DNA of 64,000 nt from Mycoplasmatota bacterium (GCA_018394315.1 CP074575.1:186001-250000), one strand, 5' to 3'; positions 24,826 through 35,010 are shown, counted from the stretch's first letter. The notes: generated from the sequence alone by a model not told the origin. Numbers and translations are program-made.

Positions 24826-26181
24826 TTAACGTATACTTATAAATGCATCAAATTTCTTATTTGCTTTATTAACAATGCTTTTCTCGTTTATAGTTAAAAT
24901 TTCACCTTTCTCCACTACAACCTTACCGTTAATTATTGTATAGTCAACTGGATGATTTACTCCAACAGTAGTTAATAGAGCTACAGGATCTTTTCCTGTT
25001 CCCACATATTGAATTCTATTTGTGTCAATCATAAACATATCTGCAGCTTTGCCAACCTCTATAGAACCTATGTCATTACGACCTAGAATCTTTGCACCAC
25101 CCTCGGTAGCAATCCTCAACATTCTCATAGGGGTAATTGATTTGTTACTATACTTTAGTCTTTGCATCAAATATCCCGCTCTTAGTTCAGATAGTAAATT
25201 AGAACCATCATTTGACGCACTTCCATCTACTGCTAAACCAGTAGGAATATTAAGTTTGTCCATTTCACTTATCCTTGCAATACCACTGGATAACTTTTGA
25301 TTAGATACCGGACAATGCGCTACTCCTGTCTTAGTGTCAGACAATCTTTTCAATTCATCATCGTTAAAGTGAATTCCATGTGCAAACCATACATCCTCAC
25401 CAATCCACCCTAGAGTCTCCATATAGGCTAGTGGTCTTTTACCAGCAGTTTGCAAGCAATATTCTTCTTCATCTAAAGTTTCGCATAAATGAGTATGCAG
25501 TCTAACACCATAGCTTCGAGCGAGCTTTGCACTCTCAATCATTAAGTCATCACTCACACTAAATGGAGAGCAAGGAGCCAGTACTATTTGAGTCATGGAA
25601 TATCGGTCATTGTTATGATACTTTTTTATCAAACGCTCACTATCCGCAAGGATATCACTTACATTCTGCACAACCGACATGGGTGGTAATCCCCCATCAT
25701 CTATTCCTAAAGACATACTTCCTCTAGAAGCATGAAATCTCACGCCCAATTCAGAAGCTGCTTTAATCTGCGAATCTATAAAATTACACTCAACGTCACT
25801 TCTAAATACGTAGTGATGGTCAAAGACGGTGGTACATCCATACTTTACTAATTCTCCCAACCCGACAAGCGAACTCAAGTATATTACTTCCTCATCTAAG
25901 TTTTTCCAGAGTTCATATAAATGTCTCAACCAAGGGAATAGCTCCATGTTTTGTACCTCAGGTAAATTCCTAGTAAATGTTTGATACAAATGATGATGAG
26001 TATTTATTAATCCTGGATAAACATACATACTAGACGCATCAATAATTTTATCAGCGTCAAATATCTCATCTCCAATATAGACAATTACATTATCTTCAAT
26101 TAATATATTTTTGTTATAGAATACATCGTCATTATCATTTACTGTAACAATTGCTTTTGCATTTTTGATTAAAATTTTCAT
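24826..26181 (-). CDS. 8-oxoguanine deaminase-type amidohydrolase
   Basis: A 451-residue deaminase. It resembles the characterised Pseudomonas 8-oxoguanine deaminase: NTHHHLYQTFTRNLP, FPWLRHLYELW, RGSMSLGIDDGGLPP, LAPCSPFSVSDD, LHTHLCETLDEEEYCL, GWIGEDVWFAHGIHFNDDE and VDGSASNDGSN. It converts 8-oxoguanine to urate, or works on related purines such as isocytosine. It lies upstream of the nucleoside operon on the same strand but has its own intergenic space of 212 bases. It links purine salvage to urate formation and so to the Yge genes at the window start. Confidence 0.88.
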   Translation of the reverse strand: MKILIKNAKAIVTVNDNDDVFYNKNILIEDNVIVYIGDEIFDADKIIDASSMYVYPGLINTHHHLYQTFTRNLPEVQNMELFPWLRHLYELWKNLDEEVIYLSSLVGLGELVKYGCTTVFDHHYVFRSDVECNFIDSQIKAASELGVRFHASRGSMSLGIDDGGLPPMSVVQNVSDILADSERLIKKYHNNDRYSMTQIVLAPCSPFSVSDDLMIESAKLARSYGVRLHTHLCETLDEEEYCLQTAGKRPLAYMETLGWIGEDVWFAHGIHFNDDELKRLSDTKTGVAHCPVSNQKLSSGIARISEMDKLNIPTGLAVDGSASNDGSNLLSELRAGYLMQRLKYSNKSITPMRMLRIATEGGAKILGRNDIGSIEVGKAADMFMIDTNRIQYVGTGKDPVALLTTVGVNHPVDYTIINGKVVVEKGEILTINEKSIVNKANKKFDAFISIR

Positions 26182-26376
26182 TAAATTGTTTTCTCTCTTT
26201 CTTAGTAAACTTATTCAAGTAAAATTTCGTAAGTAAAAATCACATTTACTTTATGAATCATACTTTTTCTAGTGATATTTTCTGTATTTAAGAGTTCCTC
26301 TCGATCATTCTTTGTCAATGATAATAAATTTATTCTAGCATAGATTAACTCATAAGAGAAATATAAAGGAGGTCAT

Positions 26377-26577
26377 TTGTCTTCTACTCATACTACATGT
26401 AAAATTGAAATATTGCATAGAAATGTAAAAATATTTATGGTAAATCCTCTCTATTTAACTTCCAAAAGAATTAAAAAATATCATATTTTCTTAATAATTC
26501 TCATTTTATATTATCACTTAACACTATTCATAATCATCAACGGTATCCGTGACACCAAACTGGTCTTCAACCTGTAA
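26377..26577 (+). CDS. Doubtful 66-residue ORF with a strong ribosome-binding site
   Basis: AAAGGAGG lies 5 bases before a TTG start. The product has one hydrophobic segment, HIFLIILILYYHLTLFIII, after a basic stretch. No family is recognised. It may be a small membrane protein, or the eroded start of the gene whose remnant follows at 26541. Confidence 0.25.
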   Translation: MSSTHTTCKIEILHRNVKIFMVNPLYLTSKRIKKYHIFLIILILYYHLTLFIIINGIRDTKLVFNL

Positions 26578-26720
26578 ATACAAACATTTTTTTAGAAGCA
26601 GTTTATGACAATCTAACTTTAGTTAAGTTAGTAAAGTCGGGATAATTAATTGATTTACCAGATTGTATGATGGTAGGATCAAGGCCGCAAATGGCTATGA
26701 CTTTCTTAACATTACTATAG
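26541..26720 (+). pseudogene. Decayed coding remnant
   Basis: A single frame reads TGLQPVNTNIFLEAVYDN, then LTLVKLVKSG, a stop, LIDLPDCMMVGSRPQMAMTF and LTLL, then TAG, with an earlier in-frame TGA. The composition is protein-like across two stops, and a rightward terminator follows at 26837. The family is not recognised. Confidence 0.4.
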
Positions 26721-26836
26721 GCATTAACATCTTAATTATAACTGGTTATTATACGCTTTTTTTATTTCCACAAAAAAAGTTTGAAATAGAGAATCTCTCT
26801 CTTATCCCAAACTTAATTTTACAGCCTATTTAGATT

Positions 26837-26860
26837 AAGAGGCAAAATCCTCTTTTTTTA
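26837..26860 (+). terminator. Terminator behind the decayed remnant
   Basis: Stem AAGAGG/CCTCTT with a 6-base loop and seven T. No intact rightward gene lies upstream, supporting a lost gene. Confidence 0.75.
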
Positions 26861-26993
26861 TTAATCCAATTTAGTAGAGAAAGAGAACTAAACGGTATAT
26901 ATATCAATATTTTCCTTAACAAAATTCAATCATTGTACTAACATAAGTAAGTAATATTTTTCTTTAATTCTATCACTCTTCATTTGTATATTT

Positions 26994-27018
26994 AAAAAAC
27001 AACTCCTTATGAAGTTGT
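26994..27018 (-). terminator. Terminator of the second ABC cassette
   Basis: Leftward stem ACAACT/AGTTGT around an 8-base loop, followed by six T; 94 bases after the ABC stop. Confidence 0.75.
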
Positions 27019-27112
27019 CTTCTTAATATTGGACGTGGTGAATCAAACTCAATTGATACAACTATTTGACAATTTTAATCTATTAACAGCATAACATCGA
27101 CTATGCTTAGTT

Positions 27113-29020
27113 TCACTCATCACTTAAGTTCATTATTATTTGGTCTTTAAATATAACTTTCTCACAAATAATAATTATTATCATCATAAAAATAAGAACT
27201 AATAGGGTTAATAACGGAACTAATATCAACAAGTTCATAGAATTAATAAGCCCTGAAATAGAATTTAAAAGTTTAAAATAATCAACTACAAAGTAAATAA
27301 ATAAAATGAACAACCCAAAGCCTAGAACAATTGATGAAGTACCTATTATCAAAAATTCTAATGCTAGAATTTTTGTCACATTTTTCTTACTATATCCAAA
27401 TGACCTATATAAACCTATTTCATATTTTCTTTCGAAAAATGCAGTCATCATCAATGATGTTAATACAATCAAAGATACCAAAATTATTATTGAAGAAATT
27501 GTTTTGAAAAGTTTTAAAAAACCATCAACTCTAGTATATTCAGTTTCTGAGCTAAGATTATATTCATCATATGGTAATACTCTAGCATCTCTCGTAATTT
27601 CTCTTCTAATTTGATCATCAACATCCCTAAATAGATTATCTTTATATAAATTTACTCCTACAGGTTTGAACTCTTCATCTATTAAATCAAAAAACTCATC
27701 AAGTACATATATTGAATGTTTAAAATCATGTATCTTTTTACCATCAATTAGGCCTACTACTTTTACTCTTGCATGGCTTGGATAGCATAAGATAATATTT
27801 CTACGGTAAATCATATTAAATACTTCTTCATCGCTAAAAACTCCTGCCTCATATTTCTGTAAGAGCCTTTCTCCACCAATGCTTAACTCATTCAAAAGAC
27901 GAATGACATGATCAGGAGTCACCAAGATTTCACTCCCATTTTCAGGATACCTTCCTTGTATAATAATATCCTTGAACCTCTCATTACCAGAAATGCTTTC
28001 AAACGATGTTGAACCAGTAGCGATTGATTGAAGATCATATGTTATTTCCACTTTAGAATCGTAAATGTATCCTGCATGTTCTACGTGATCTATCTCTTCT
28101 AAATCAGATAATAATTCATCACTATCTTCTTTAACATATAATATAAGATTATTTACACCTTTATCTATTACTCTTTCATGCATATATTGTTGGAAAACAT
28201 GGGTATCAAGTGCAATGGTTACTAAAGTAATTAACAAAATGAAAGATAATAACATCACATACTTTAGAGAATGCTTTAGTCTTCCTATAATATTTTTAAA
28301 AGCGAGCCATGCACTAAAAGATTCATAACTCTTTCTACTATAATCAACTTCTATGGTTGATTCCATTTTATTTTTAGAATCTAAACCTATCTTCCCATAC
28401 TTAAGATATATTATTCTATCACTATACTTAGTTGCAACCTCATTATTATGAGTAACAAACAGAACTAATCTTGATTTCGAAAGTTCTTTGATAATATCAG
28501 CTATCTTTTCACCTGTTTTTTCATCTAAATTTCCAAGAGGTTCATCACAAAGAAGTATTTTAACATCCTTTGCGATAGCTCTAGCAATCGCAACTCTTTG
28601 CTTTTGACCTCCAGATAAGTACTTTGGTAATTTATGAATGTGTTCCTTTAAACCAACATCCACCAGTATACTCTTAGCTCTTTTTCTTTTATTAACTACA
28701 TCATCAGACATAACTATAAGTACATTGTCTAATACACTTAGATGTTCGATTAAATTATAATGTTGAAAGATAAATCCAATCTTATCTCTCCTAAAAGATG
28801 TAAGATCATTTATTTCATTACCCTCATACAGGATAGAACCACTACCTGGTTTATCAAGAGCTCCAAGTAAATTTAATAGTGTAGTCTTTCCACTACCGCT
28901 TGTTCCTAGTATCGAAACAAGCCCAGTACTATCTAACTCAAGGTTAAAGTGTTCTAATACCACTTGGTCATTACCCTCTCTAATCGGGTAACTTTTTTTA
29001 ATATCGACTAATTTTAGCAC
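27113..29020 (-). CDS. ABC transporter, fused ATPase-FtsX permease (cassette 2, second gene)
   Basis: A 635-residue paralogue of the protein at 5476-7383, equal in length and almost colinear (GTSGSGKTTLLNLLGALDK, LSGGQKQRVAIARAIAKD, ILLCDEPLGNLDEKTGEKIA, ERKYEIGLYRSFGYSKKNV). GTG 29020 is chosen as start: it lines up with the paralogue's ATG and has GAGGAGG at the right distance; TTG 29029 directly abuts that site. ATPase at the N-terminus, then one helix, an extracytoplasmic domain and three C-terminal helices. Follows its partner gene by 15 bases. Function as a heterodimeric efflux or peptide pump is inferred. Confidence 0.88.
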   Translation of the reverse strand: MLKLVDIKKSYPIREGNDQVVLEHFNLELDSTGLVSILGTSGSGKTTLLNLLGALDKPGSGSILYEGNEINDLTSFRRDKIGFIFQHYNLIEHLSVLDNVLIVMSDDVVNKRKRAKSILVDVGLKEHIHKLPKYLSGGQKQRVAIARAIAKDVKILLCDEPLGNLDEKTGEKIADIIKELSKSRLVLFVTHNNEVATKYSDRIIYLKYGKIGLDSKNKMESTIEVDYSRKSYESFSAWLAFKNIIGRLKHSLKYVMLLSFILLITLVTIALDTHVFQQYMHERVIDKGVNNLILYVKEDSDELLSDLEEIDHVEHAGYIYDSKVEITYDLQSIATGSTSFESISGNERFKDIIIQGRYPENGSEILVTPDHVIRLLNELSIGGERLLQKYEAGVFSDEEVFNMIYRRNIILCYPSHARVKVVGLIDGKKIHDFKHSIYVLDEFFDLIDEEFKPVGVNLYKDNLFRDVDDQIRREITRDARVLPYDEYNLSSETEYTRVDGFLKLFKTISSIIILVSLIVLTSLMMTAFFERKYEIGLYRSFGYSKKNVTKILALEFLIIGTSSIVLGFGLFILFIYFVVDYFKLLNSISGLINSMNLLILVPLLTLLVLIFMMIIIIICEKVIFKDQIIMNLSDE

Positions 29021-29035
29021 TAAAACCAACCTCCT

Positions 29036-31126
29036 CTATCTAATGACTTTAATTATGTCAGTTTCTTTTAATATTTTATTTATTGGCGATAGCACAAAAT
29101 AAAGAATTATTAGAATTATACCAACTACAGCGACAGTATTTAATCTTAATAAGTTCGTAAACCCTAAATTTCCATTAGGATCAAGTACTTGTACAGCAGC
29201 TGGATTGATTATTAGTTTCAATATAAACCATACAATAATAGAAACTATTGCGATGGTGAAAGATATAATTAGTCCTTCTTTCATAAACATTCTTCTGACA
29301 TTTTTTGAGGTATAACCAAGGGATCTATAGACTCCTACATTCTTTCTATTCCTTATTACACTAGACTTTATACCATTGTAAATAACAATACCACCAAATC
29401 CAGCTAATAATAAACTTGCGCTGAAGATACCTACTCTATATCCATAAAATAGATTTTGGAGTTCTTCTCTTTCTTGACTAGGATAGTCTACTCCAGCTAC
29501 TATAACATTATTATCTAGAATCGATGCAAAAATCTCTCTTCTTATATCAAGGTTTTCTTCCTTTATGAATACAGCGTACTCTGAGAACTTGATATTTCTA
29601 TATTTGGTAAACCCAGTATTGTCTAAGTACTCTATAAAATCTTCTTCTAGAGTGTAAATGTTGTCATTTGTTGTTATTTTAACTAAGGGAGTAAAGTGTT
29701 CAAAAGATATACTACTATTTTCACCATAATTATAATCATTAAGAATGCCTACAATTTTGTAATCATTTTCAAGATTTATCCTATTTTCTGAAGGAGTATA
29801 ACCAAATGGTACTACCAAAGGTTTTTCCTCTCTTGTAAAATAAGTGATATCAAGTAAGGTAATCGTATCATATATTTCCTTGTCGGATAATTCCTTTATT
29901 TTATTTATACAATTTTCAATCTTATTAATATCATTTGTGTTACCACAATTATAGTAAAATATTAGATTTAAGGCATTACCTTTACTATAAAGCAACTCAT
30001 ATTTATTCTCAGGGAATCTACCATAAACTATATCTTCTTCAACACTGTTCCTAACACCTGAAGGTAGTGAGTTGATATTATTATCAATAAAAACAGGTCC
30101 TTCCTGAGTCTCAATTGAAGTACCAAGATTACTCTTTACCATATAGTCCATAATCATATCTCCGCTGTTCAACTTTTCTTGATCCACTATATAATCAAAA
30201 CCGGTGACACTCAGATTTATTTCTCGCCAGTGACTATAGTAAATATTAAAGACTAGTCTATCAACTTTATGTTCTCTAAGAATATGTTGATCTACTTCAT
30301 CTTTAATACCAGATACTATCCCTAGTCCTAGTAAGAAAATAGCTGACATTAAGATAATCAATATTGAAAAACTGATTAAACTCCTCTTTCTTGAAAGTAA
30401 ATTAATGAAAAATCTGCCTTTAAAACTTGTTTCCTTATCACTCTTATTTGGTGCTTCAATATTAATACTTTTAGTATTTAATTTTTTAGAGTATAACTTA
30501 CCCGCTTTAATATGTATAATTTCATCACAATATTTGTTAGCAAGGTCTTCATCATGAGTTATCAAAATCACTGTCTTGTTTGTAGAATTCTTAATAATTA
30601 ATTCCATTATCTCAGTAGTGAAGTTTTCATCTAAATTACCAGTTGGTTCATCACAAAGCAGTACCTCTGTATCTCTTCCTAACGCTCTAGCTATTGCGAC
30701 TCTCTGCTTTTCACCACCCGATAATTGGTTAGGAAATTTATAAGCGTGGTCTAAAAGACCAACACTATTTAATAGATCTAAAGCCCTCTCTTCTTTATTA
30801 GAAATATCATTTGTTAGCCCTAGAGTAATGTTCTGGACTAAATTAAGGTGACTAATTAAATTATAATCTTGAAATACAAAACTAATGTTTTCTCTTCTAT
30901 ATTTATCAAAATCTTCGATTTTTTCATTATCGAACAATAATTCTCCATCAAAATCAGTATCAAGTCCTCCAATTATATTTAGAAGTGTTGTTTTCCCGCT
31001 TCCACTTTGTCCTAAAACAGAAGTTTTACTCCCTTTACTAAAGATAAAAGAGGCGCAATCTAAAATTCTTTCTTCGCCTCCTGACTTAGTCTTATATACT
31101 TTTGTGACTTCCCTAATACTTATCAT
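29036..31126 (-). CDS. ABC transporter, fused ATPase-FtsX permease (cassette 2, first gene)
   Basis: A 696-residue intact ATPase-permease. Walker A GQSGSGKTT (39-47), LSGGEKQRVAIARAL, VLLCDEPTGNLDE; a helix near 245-270; a large extracytoplasmic domain; three C-terminal helices with KNVGVYRSLGYTSKNVRRMF. It is the intact counterpart of the frameshifted gene at 7399-9475 and shows where that one broke (paralogue reads KIVGILNDYNYGE). Transcribed with 27113-29020; no accessory two-component genes sit next to it. Confidence 0.9.
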   Translation of the reverse strand: MISIREVTKVYKTKSGGEERILDCASFIFSKGSKTSVLGQSGSGKTTLLNIIGGLDTDFDGELLFDNEKIEDFDKYRRENISFVFQDYNLISHLNLVQNITLGLTNDISNKEERALDLLNSVGLLDHAYKFPNQLSGGEKQRVAIARALGRDTEVLLCDEPTGNLDENFTTEIMELIIKNSTNKTVILITHDEDLANKYCDEIIHIKAGKLYSKKLNTKSINIEAPNKSDKETSFKGRFFINLLSRKRSLISFSILIILMSAIFLLGLGIVSGIKDEVDQHILREHKVDRLVFNIYYSHWREINLSVTGFDYIVDQEKLNSGDMIMDYMVKSNLGTSIETQEGPVFIDNNINSLPSGVRNSVEEDIVYGRFPENKYELLYSKGNALNLIFYYNCGNTNDINKIENCINKIKELSDKEIYDTITLLDITYFTREEKPLVVPFGYTPSENRINLENDYKIVGILNDYNYGENSSISFEHFTPLVKITTNDNIYTLEEDFIEYLDNTGFTKYRNIKFSEYAVFIKEENLDIRREIFASILDNNVIVAGVDYPSQEREELQNLFYGYRVGIFSASLLLAGFGGIVIYNGIKSSVIRNRKNVGVYRSLGYTSKNVRRMFMKEGLIISFTIAIVSIIVWFILKLIINPAAVQVLDPNGNLGFTNLLRLNTVAVVGIILIILYFVLSPINKILKETDIIKVIR

Positions 31127-31330
31127 ATTCTACCCTCCATAGTATAACACTTGTTATATTATCATATATACGAATAGAATTCAAATTTGATACTAGTATT
31201 TGAATAATAATTTTTTACACTAATTGCAAAGTGATCCTATAATAAACGGTAGTCGCTATAAAAATAGGATATTATAAAAATTTACTATGCTAATATCTAT
31301 GAAGTTATGGAAGCACAAAATTATTGCATT

Positions 31331-31360
31331 AAAAAAAGACTGAGCTTTCTGCCAAGTCTT
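31331..31360 (-). terminator. Terminator after rho
   Basis: Leftward AAGACTTGGC...AGTCTT stem (AGACT/AGTCT core) followed by seven T; 31 bases past the rho stop. Confidence 0.7.
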
Positions 31361-31390
31361 CATAAATATAGATCACTTGTTTTGTATATT

Positions 31391-32629
31391 TTACTTATAT
31401 TTGAGTGCCTCTATTAACTCCATGTTTGTCTTTGTATTTTTTATAAATTCAATGTACTGCTCGGTGTGTGATGTATTACTTATTGTTTTTCTTACGTTAT
31501 ACATCATATTTATTTCTGCTTCATTAAGTAATAATTCTTCTTTTCTAGTACCACTTTTTAAAATATCTACAGCAGGATATATACGCCTTTGTGCTAATCG
31601 TCTATCTAAATGTAATTCCGAATTACCAGTACCCTTAAATTCTTCATATATGACATCATCCATTTTTGATCCAGTTTCAACTAATGCAGTTGCAATAATT
31701 GTAATGCTTCCACCCTCTTCAATATTTCTAGCTGCACCAAAGAATTGTTTTGGCTTATATAATGATTTCGGATCTAACCCCCCCGATAAAACCTTTCCGC
31801 TAGATGGCACAGATAAATTGTATGCGCGTGAAAGCCTAGTAATACTGTCCATCAAAATAATAACATCTTTTTTATGCTCAGCTAAACGCATCGCGCGCTC
31901 TAGAACTAATTCAGATATTTTAATATGATTGGATGGTAGTTTATCAAATGTTGAGTAAACAACTTCTGCATCTACTTCACGTTCAAAATCAGTTACTTCT
32001 TCAGGTCTTTCATCAATAAGTAATATTATTAATTCAACATCCTTATGATTCTTTTTAATGCTATTCGCAATGGTTTTTAGAAGTGAAGTCTTCCCTGCTT
32101 TTGGTGGTGCAACAATTAATCCACGTTGTCCAAATCCAATCGGAGCAACTAAATCAATCAAGCGAGATGCAATATTTTTACTATCATGTTCTAATACTAT
32201 TTTTTCATTCGGATAAATTGGCGTTAGCGCGGGAAAATGTACACGCTCTTTCGCAGTTTCAGGATCCATTCCATTTACTGCTTCAATTCTTAAAAGTCCA
32301 TAAAACTTTTCATTTGCTTGAGGTGGTCTTACACGGCCAGTTACTTTATCTCCATTTCTTAACCCAAAGCGTCTAATTTGACTTTGCGAAATGTAAATAT
32401 CTTCACTACTTGATGAATAATTAATTGGTCTTAAAAACCCAAACTCACCTTGGTTAAGAACTTCTAGAATCCCTTCCATAAAAAATAAGTTATCGCTTTC
32501 TGCTCTAGCTTTTAAGATAGCAAAAATTAATTCCTTCTTATTCAATTTACTATAATTTTTAATATTATTCTCTACTGCTAATTGATATAATTCTTTTAAT
32601 TGACAGTTTTGCAGTTCACTTATTGACAT
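31391..32629 (-). CDS. rho: Transcription termination factor Rho
   Basis: A 412-residue hexameric RNA helicase. N-terminal Rho-N segment (LKELYQLAVENNIKNY), the cold-shock-like RNA-binding domain (GILEVLNQGEFGFLRP, YISQSQIRRFGLRNGD), Walker A IVAPPKAGKTSLL, IILLIDERPEEVTDFER, VIILMDSITRLSRAYN and the R-loop region EFKGTGNSELHLDRRLAQRR. Length and domain order are standard. It terminates Rho-dependent transcripts. It is monocistronic here with its own terminator. Confidence 0.97.
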   Translation of the reverse strand: MSISELQNCQLKELYQLAVENNIKNYSKLNKKELIFAILKARAESDNLFFMEGILEVLNQGEFGFLRPINYSSSSEDIYISQSQIRRFGLRNGDKVTGRVRPPQANEKFYGLLRIEAVNGMDPETAKERVHFPALTPIYPNEKIVLEHDSKNIASRLIDLVAPIGFGQRGLIVAPPKAGKTSLLKTIANSIKKNHKDVELIILLIDERPEEVTDFEREVDAEVVYSTFDKLPSNHIKISELVLERAMRLAEHKKDVIILMDSITRLSRAYNLSVPSSGKVLSGGLDPKSLYKPKQFFGAARNIEEGGSITIIATALVETGSKMDDVIYEEFKGTGNSELHLDRRLAQRRIYPAVDILKSGTRKEELLLNEAEINMMYNVRKTISNTSHTEQYIEFIKNTKTNMELIEALKYK

Positions 32630-32882
32630 ATTCTTATCCTCTAATCTAATCTTATTTAACTAATTATATCATTAATTTATAAATGTACGATATTTTAATT
32701 AAGTTCTAAGTTCATATTTATATTCTTCTATAAAAACAAAATTATAAATAGTGGATTCTTTGATAGTGACAAACTTATATTACTCGACATTTTTCATTTT
32801 ATTTAGTCATATATTACACTCATTTTTTTAAGAAAATTTGCATATATATGATATAATTAGGCTACATTTTGGGGAGGTTATC

Positions 32883-33677
32883 ATGGATGTAGACAATATT
32901 GATTATCAAAGAATACATACCGAACTAGAGCAGAAGCAGACTCTAGAAATTCAGAAACAATTTATTTTAGAACGTAGAAAAAGAATGACTGTAATGGCAT
33001 CTCTTTTAGCAGTGTTAGTATTCACAGTAGTATACGGCACACTCCAAAATCCATTTGTATTTACACTCAGTAAAATCGGTAATCGTTTTAGTTTTGGAAA
33101 CAGAGCTCTTTTTATTACTTGGGCTTCATCTACTGGATTTGTCATTCAGCTATCGATTATTGCACTATTCAGTTTGGAGAAATATCAAAAGAAAAGAGAT
33201 TATACCTTTATTGGGATAGGCTCAATTTTCTTGTTTCTAACTGCAATTGCTCCATCATTAGAAGAATACCCATTTTGGACATGGATTCACCTATTAACTG
33301 CAGGTTTATTTGGGTTCTTTATCTCTATTGGCTTTTATCCCTTTATTATTTGGGTAGCTAGAGAAAACCCGAGATTACGAAAAATTGTATATGTTTGGGT
33401 TAGCATAATATGGGGTGGCTGCTTCTTATGGATGTTCCTATTAGGGAACACAGGTATATTTGAACTTTGGTTCTTCTTATCATTTATAATCTTCTTACTC
33501 TACTTATCACTTACATTATTCGAAGAAAAAATAGTTAAAACAAGTATTATTCTGCTAAAAGATGAGGAAAATTTAAATGTTGGAATTGAGAAGATATTTG
33601 TTAATTTAGAAAAGACAAGAAGAGTAAAGAAAAGAACTATAGAATCAGATGAAGAAAATGAAAAATTAGTGGTTTAA
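32883..33677 (+). CDS. Hypothetical multi-pass membrane protein
   Basis: A 264-residue protein beginning MDVDNIDYQRIHTELEQKQT. The ATG at 32883 follows GGGGAGG and is preferred over an ATG 45 bases upstream with no such site. A cytosolic N-terminal helix (residues about 1-35) leads to six predicted membrane helices (MASLLAVLVFTVVYG; FVIQLSIIALFSL; FIGIGSIFLFLTAI; and others), then a charged cytosolic C-terminus ending KRTIESDEENEKLVV. The family is not recognised. Monocistronic with a terminator. Confidence 0.75.
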   Translation: MDVDNIDYQRIHTELEQKQTLEIQKQFILERRKRMTVMASLLAVLVFTVVYGTLQNPFVFTLSKIGNRFSFGNRALFITWASSTGFVIQLSIIALFSLEKYQKKRDYTFIGIGSIFLFLTAIAPSLEEYPFWTWIHLLTAGLFGFFISIGFYPFIIWVARENPRLRKIVYVWVSIIWGGCFLWMFLLGNTGIFELWFFLSFIIFLLYLSLTLFEEKIVKTSIILLKDEENLNVGIEKIFVNLEKTRRVKKRTIESDEENEKLVV

Positions 33678-33688
33678 TTATTCCATAG

Positions 33689-33717
33689 CCCTTACAGTAT
33701 TCTGTATGGGTTTTTTT
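33689..33717 (+). terminator. Terminator after the membrane protein gene
   Basis: Stem CCC-T-TACAG/CTGTA-T-GGG with loop TATT and seven T. Confidence 0.8.
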
Positions 33718-33906
33718 AATTAACCTTGTTATGTATAAATTCTTATCTTGATCATAACTGAACTCCAACTATTTTAGTAGATATTAGAGATTATGTAATC
33801 TATGTTTCTTTTATAGTGAATGAACTTAATCTAAAATTGCTTTATTAGATAACTCTTGGTATGATTTAGAAATAGGAATAATAAAAGAAGTCACAAGAGG
33901 GATAAA

Positions 33907-34851
33907 ATGATAAACGTAGTAGATAGTAATAAGCAGTATTTTTATTGTATTAATTATAAGGATAATCAAAAAGACCTTTGCGAGTTAGAAATGAAAGCCA
34001 TTTTTGGTTTTATACCAGATAACCAATTATTTGTAACTACTATTATAATAGATCCTTCTAGAAGTGTCTTCATTAAATACCGAATTGAAGTGAATTATCA
34101 AGAAAACTCACTAGAGTCATTAGAAAGTAAGGTCTTGTCTGATCAACTATATATGGATGACTATAAAATAATTTACTTAAAGAATGATTTTGACATTACA
34201 TATGAGGAAAGATTAAATGCAATGCGTAAAATAGGGTTTGCTATTGAAGGAAAATTCTCCTTAGCAAATCCCAAAGTTGAACTAGCGCTCACGAAAATTA
34301 ACGGAAGTTGGATTTTAGGTTATTACAAAAAGAATGATAACTCTTGGGTAAATAGAAAACAAAAACCACATAACTATTCATTTGCATTAGATGTATGGCT
34401 AGCCAAAGTCCTAATAAATATTGCGGTAGAGAATGACTTCACTAAAAAAATCGTTGACCCCTGTTGTGGTATTGGTACCGTCCTAATAGAAGGTTATTCA
34501 ATAGGTGCAAACATAAAAGGGTATGATATAAATCCCACTGTAGTTAATCAAACTAAGCAAAATCTAAAGTTCTTTGGATTCAATGCTAATGTTGAATGTA
34601 AAAATATTTCGGACATTGATAAATACTACGATGTTGCTATCATTGATTTACCTTATGGAAAGTTCATTAAATCTCATTCAAACAACAGGAATGATGTCAT
34701 AAAAATCTCTAGAAATATTAGTAAAAGAGTTATTTTTATATCTATGACTAATATTAATGAAATAGTCAGAAAATTTGGATTTTCTGTTACGAACACCTGT
34801 AAATTGGAAAAGAGAAGTAAATTTAGTAGATTCATTACATTATGCGAATAA
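33907..34851 (+). CDS. Putative RNA methyltransferase (TRM11/UPF0020-like)
   Basis: A 314-residue protein. The C-terminal Rossmann domain has VDPCCGIGTVLIEGYSIG for SAM, YDINPTVVNQTKQNLKFFG after it, and IDLPYG, a variant of the D/NPPY catalytic motif of N2-guanosine methylases. The N-terminal 150 residues do not match a clear THUMP domain. Likely modifies tRNA or rRNA. The start at 33907 has AAGAGGG about 6 bases upstream. It stands alone. Confidence 0.72.
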   Translation: MINVVDSNKQYFYCINYKDNQKDLCELEMKAIFGFIPDNQLFVTTIIIDPSRSVFIKYRIEVNYQENSLESLESKVLSDQLYMDDYKIIYLKNDFDITYEERLNAMRKIGFAIEGKFSLANPKVELALTKINGSWILGYYKKNDNSWVNRKQKPHNYSFALDVWLAKVLINIAVENDFTKKIVDPCCGIGTVLIEGYSIGANIKGYDINPTVVNQTKQNLKFFGFNANVECKNISDIDKYYDVAIIDLPYGKFIKSHSNNRNDVIKISRNISKRVIFISMTNINEIVRKFGFSVTNTCKLEKRSKFSRFITLCE

Positions 34852-35010
34852 AATCTCTCTATAACTACTACCTAAGAGTAACTTGAGATAAAATCAATTT
34901 TCATAATCTAATTCATCAACACAATCAATCGATTTATTTATACAGTAGTAAAAATTTTTATTCATCATTTATTTCTTTGTTTTATATAATTAAATAGAAA
35001 GGAATATAAG

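Larger units (their letters stand above)
26182..27112. other. 930-base region with gene relics and terminators
   Basis: It contains a TTG-started 66-codon reading frame with an AAAGGAGG site, a decayed coding remnant and terminators on both strands, listed separately. The rest is AT-rich without recognisable content. Confidence 0.6.

Noticed and set aside
31377..31928. 183-codon rightward ORF
   Set aside because: It is antisense to rho, whose motifs are complete.
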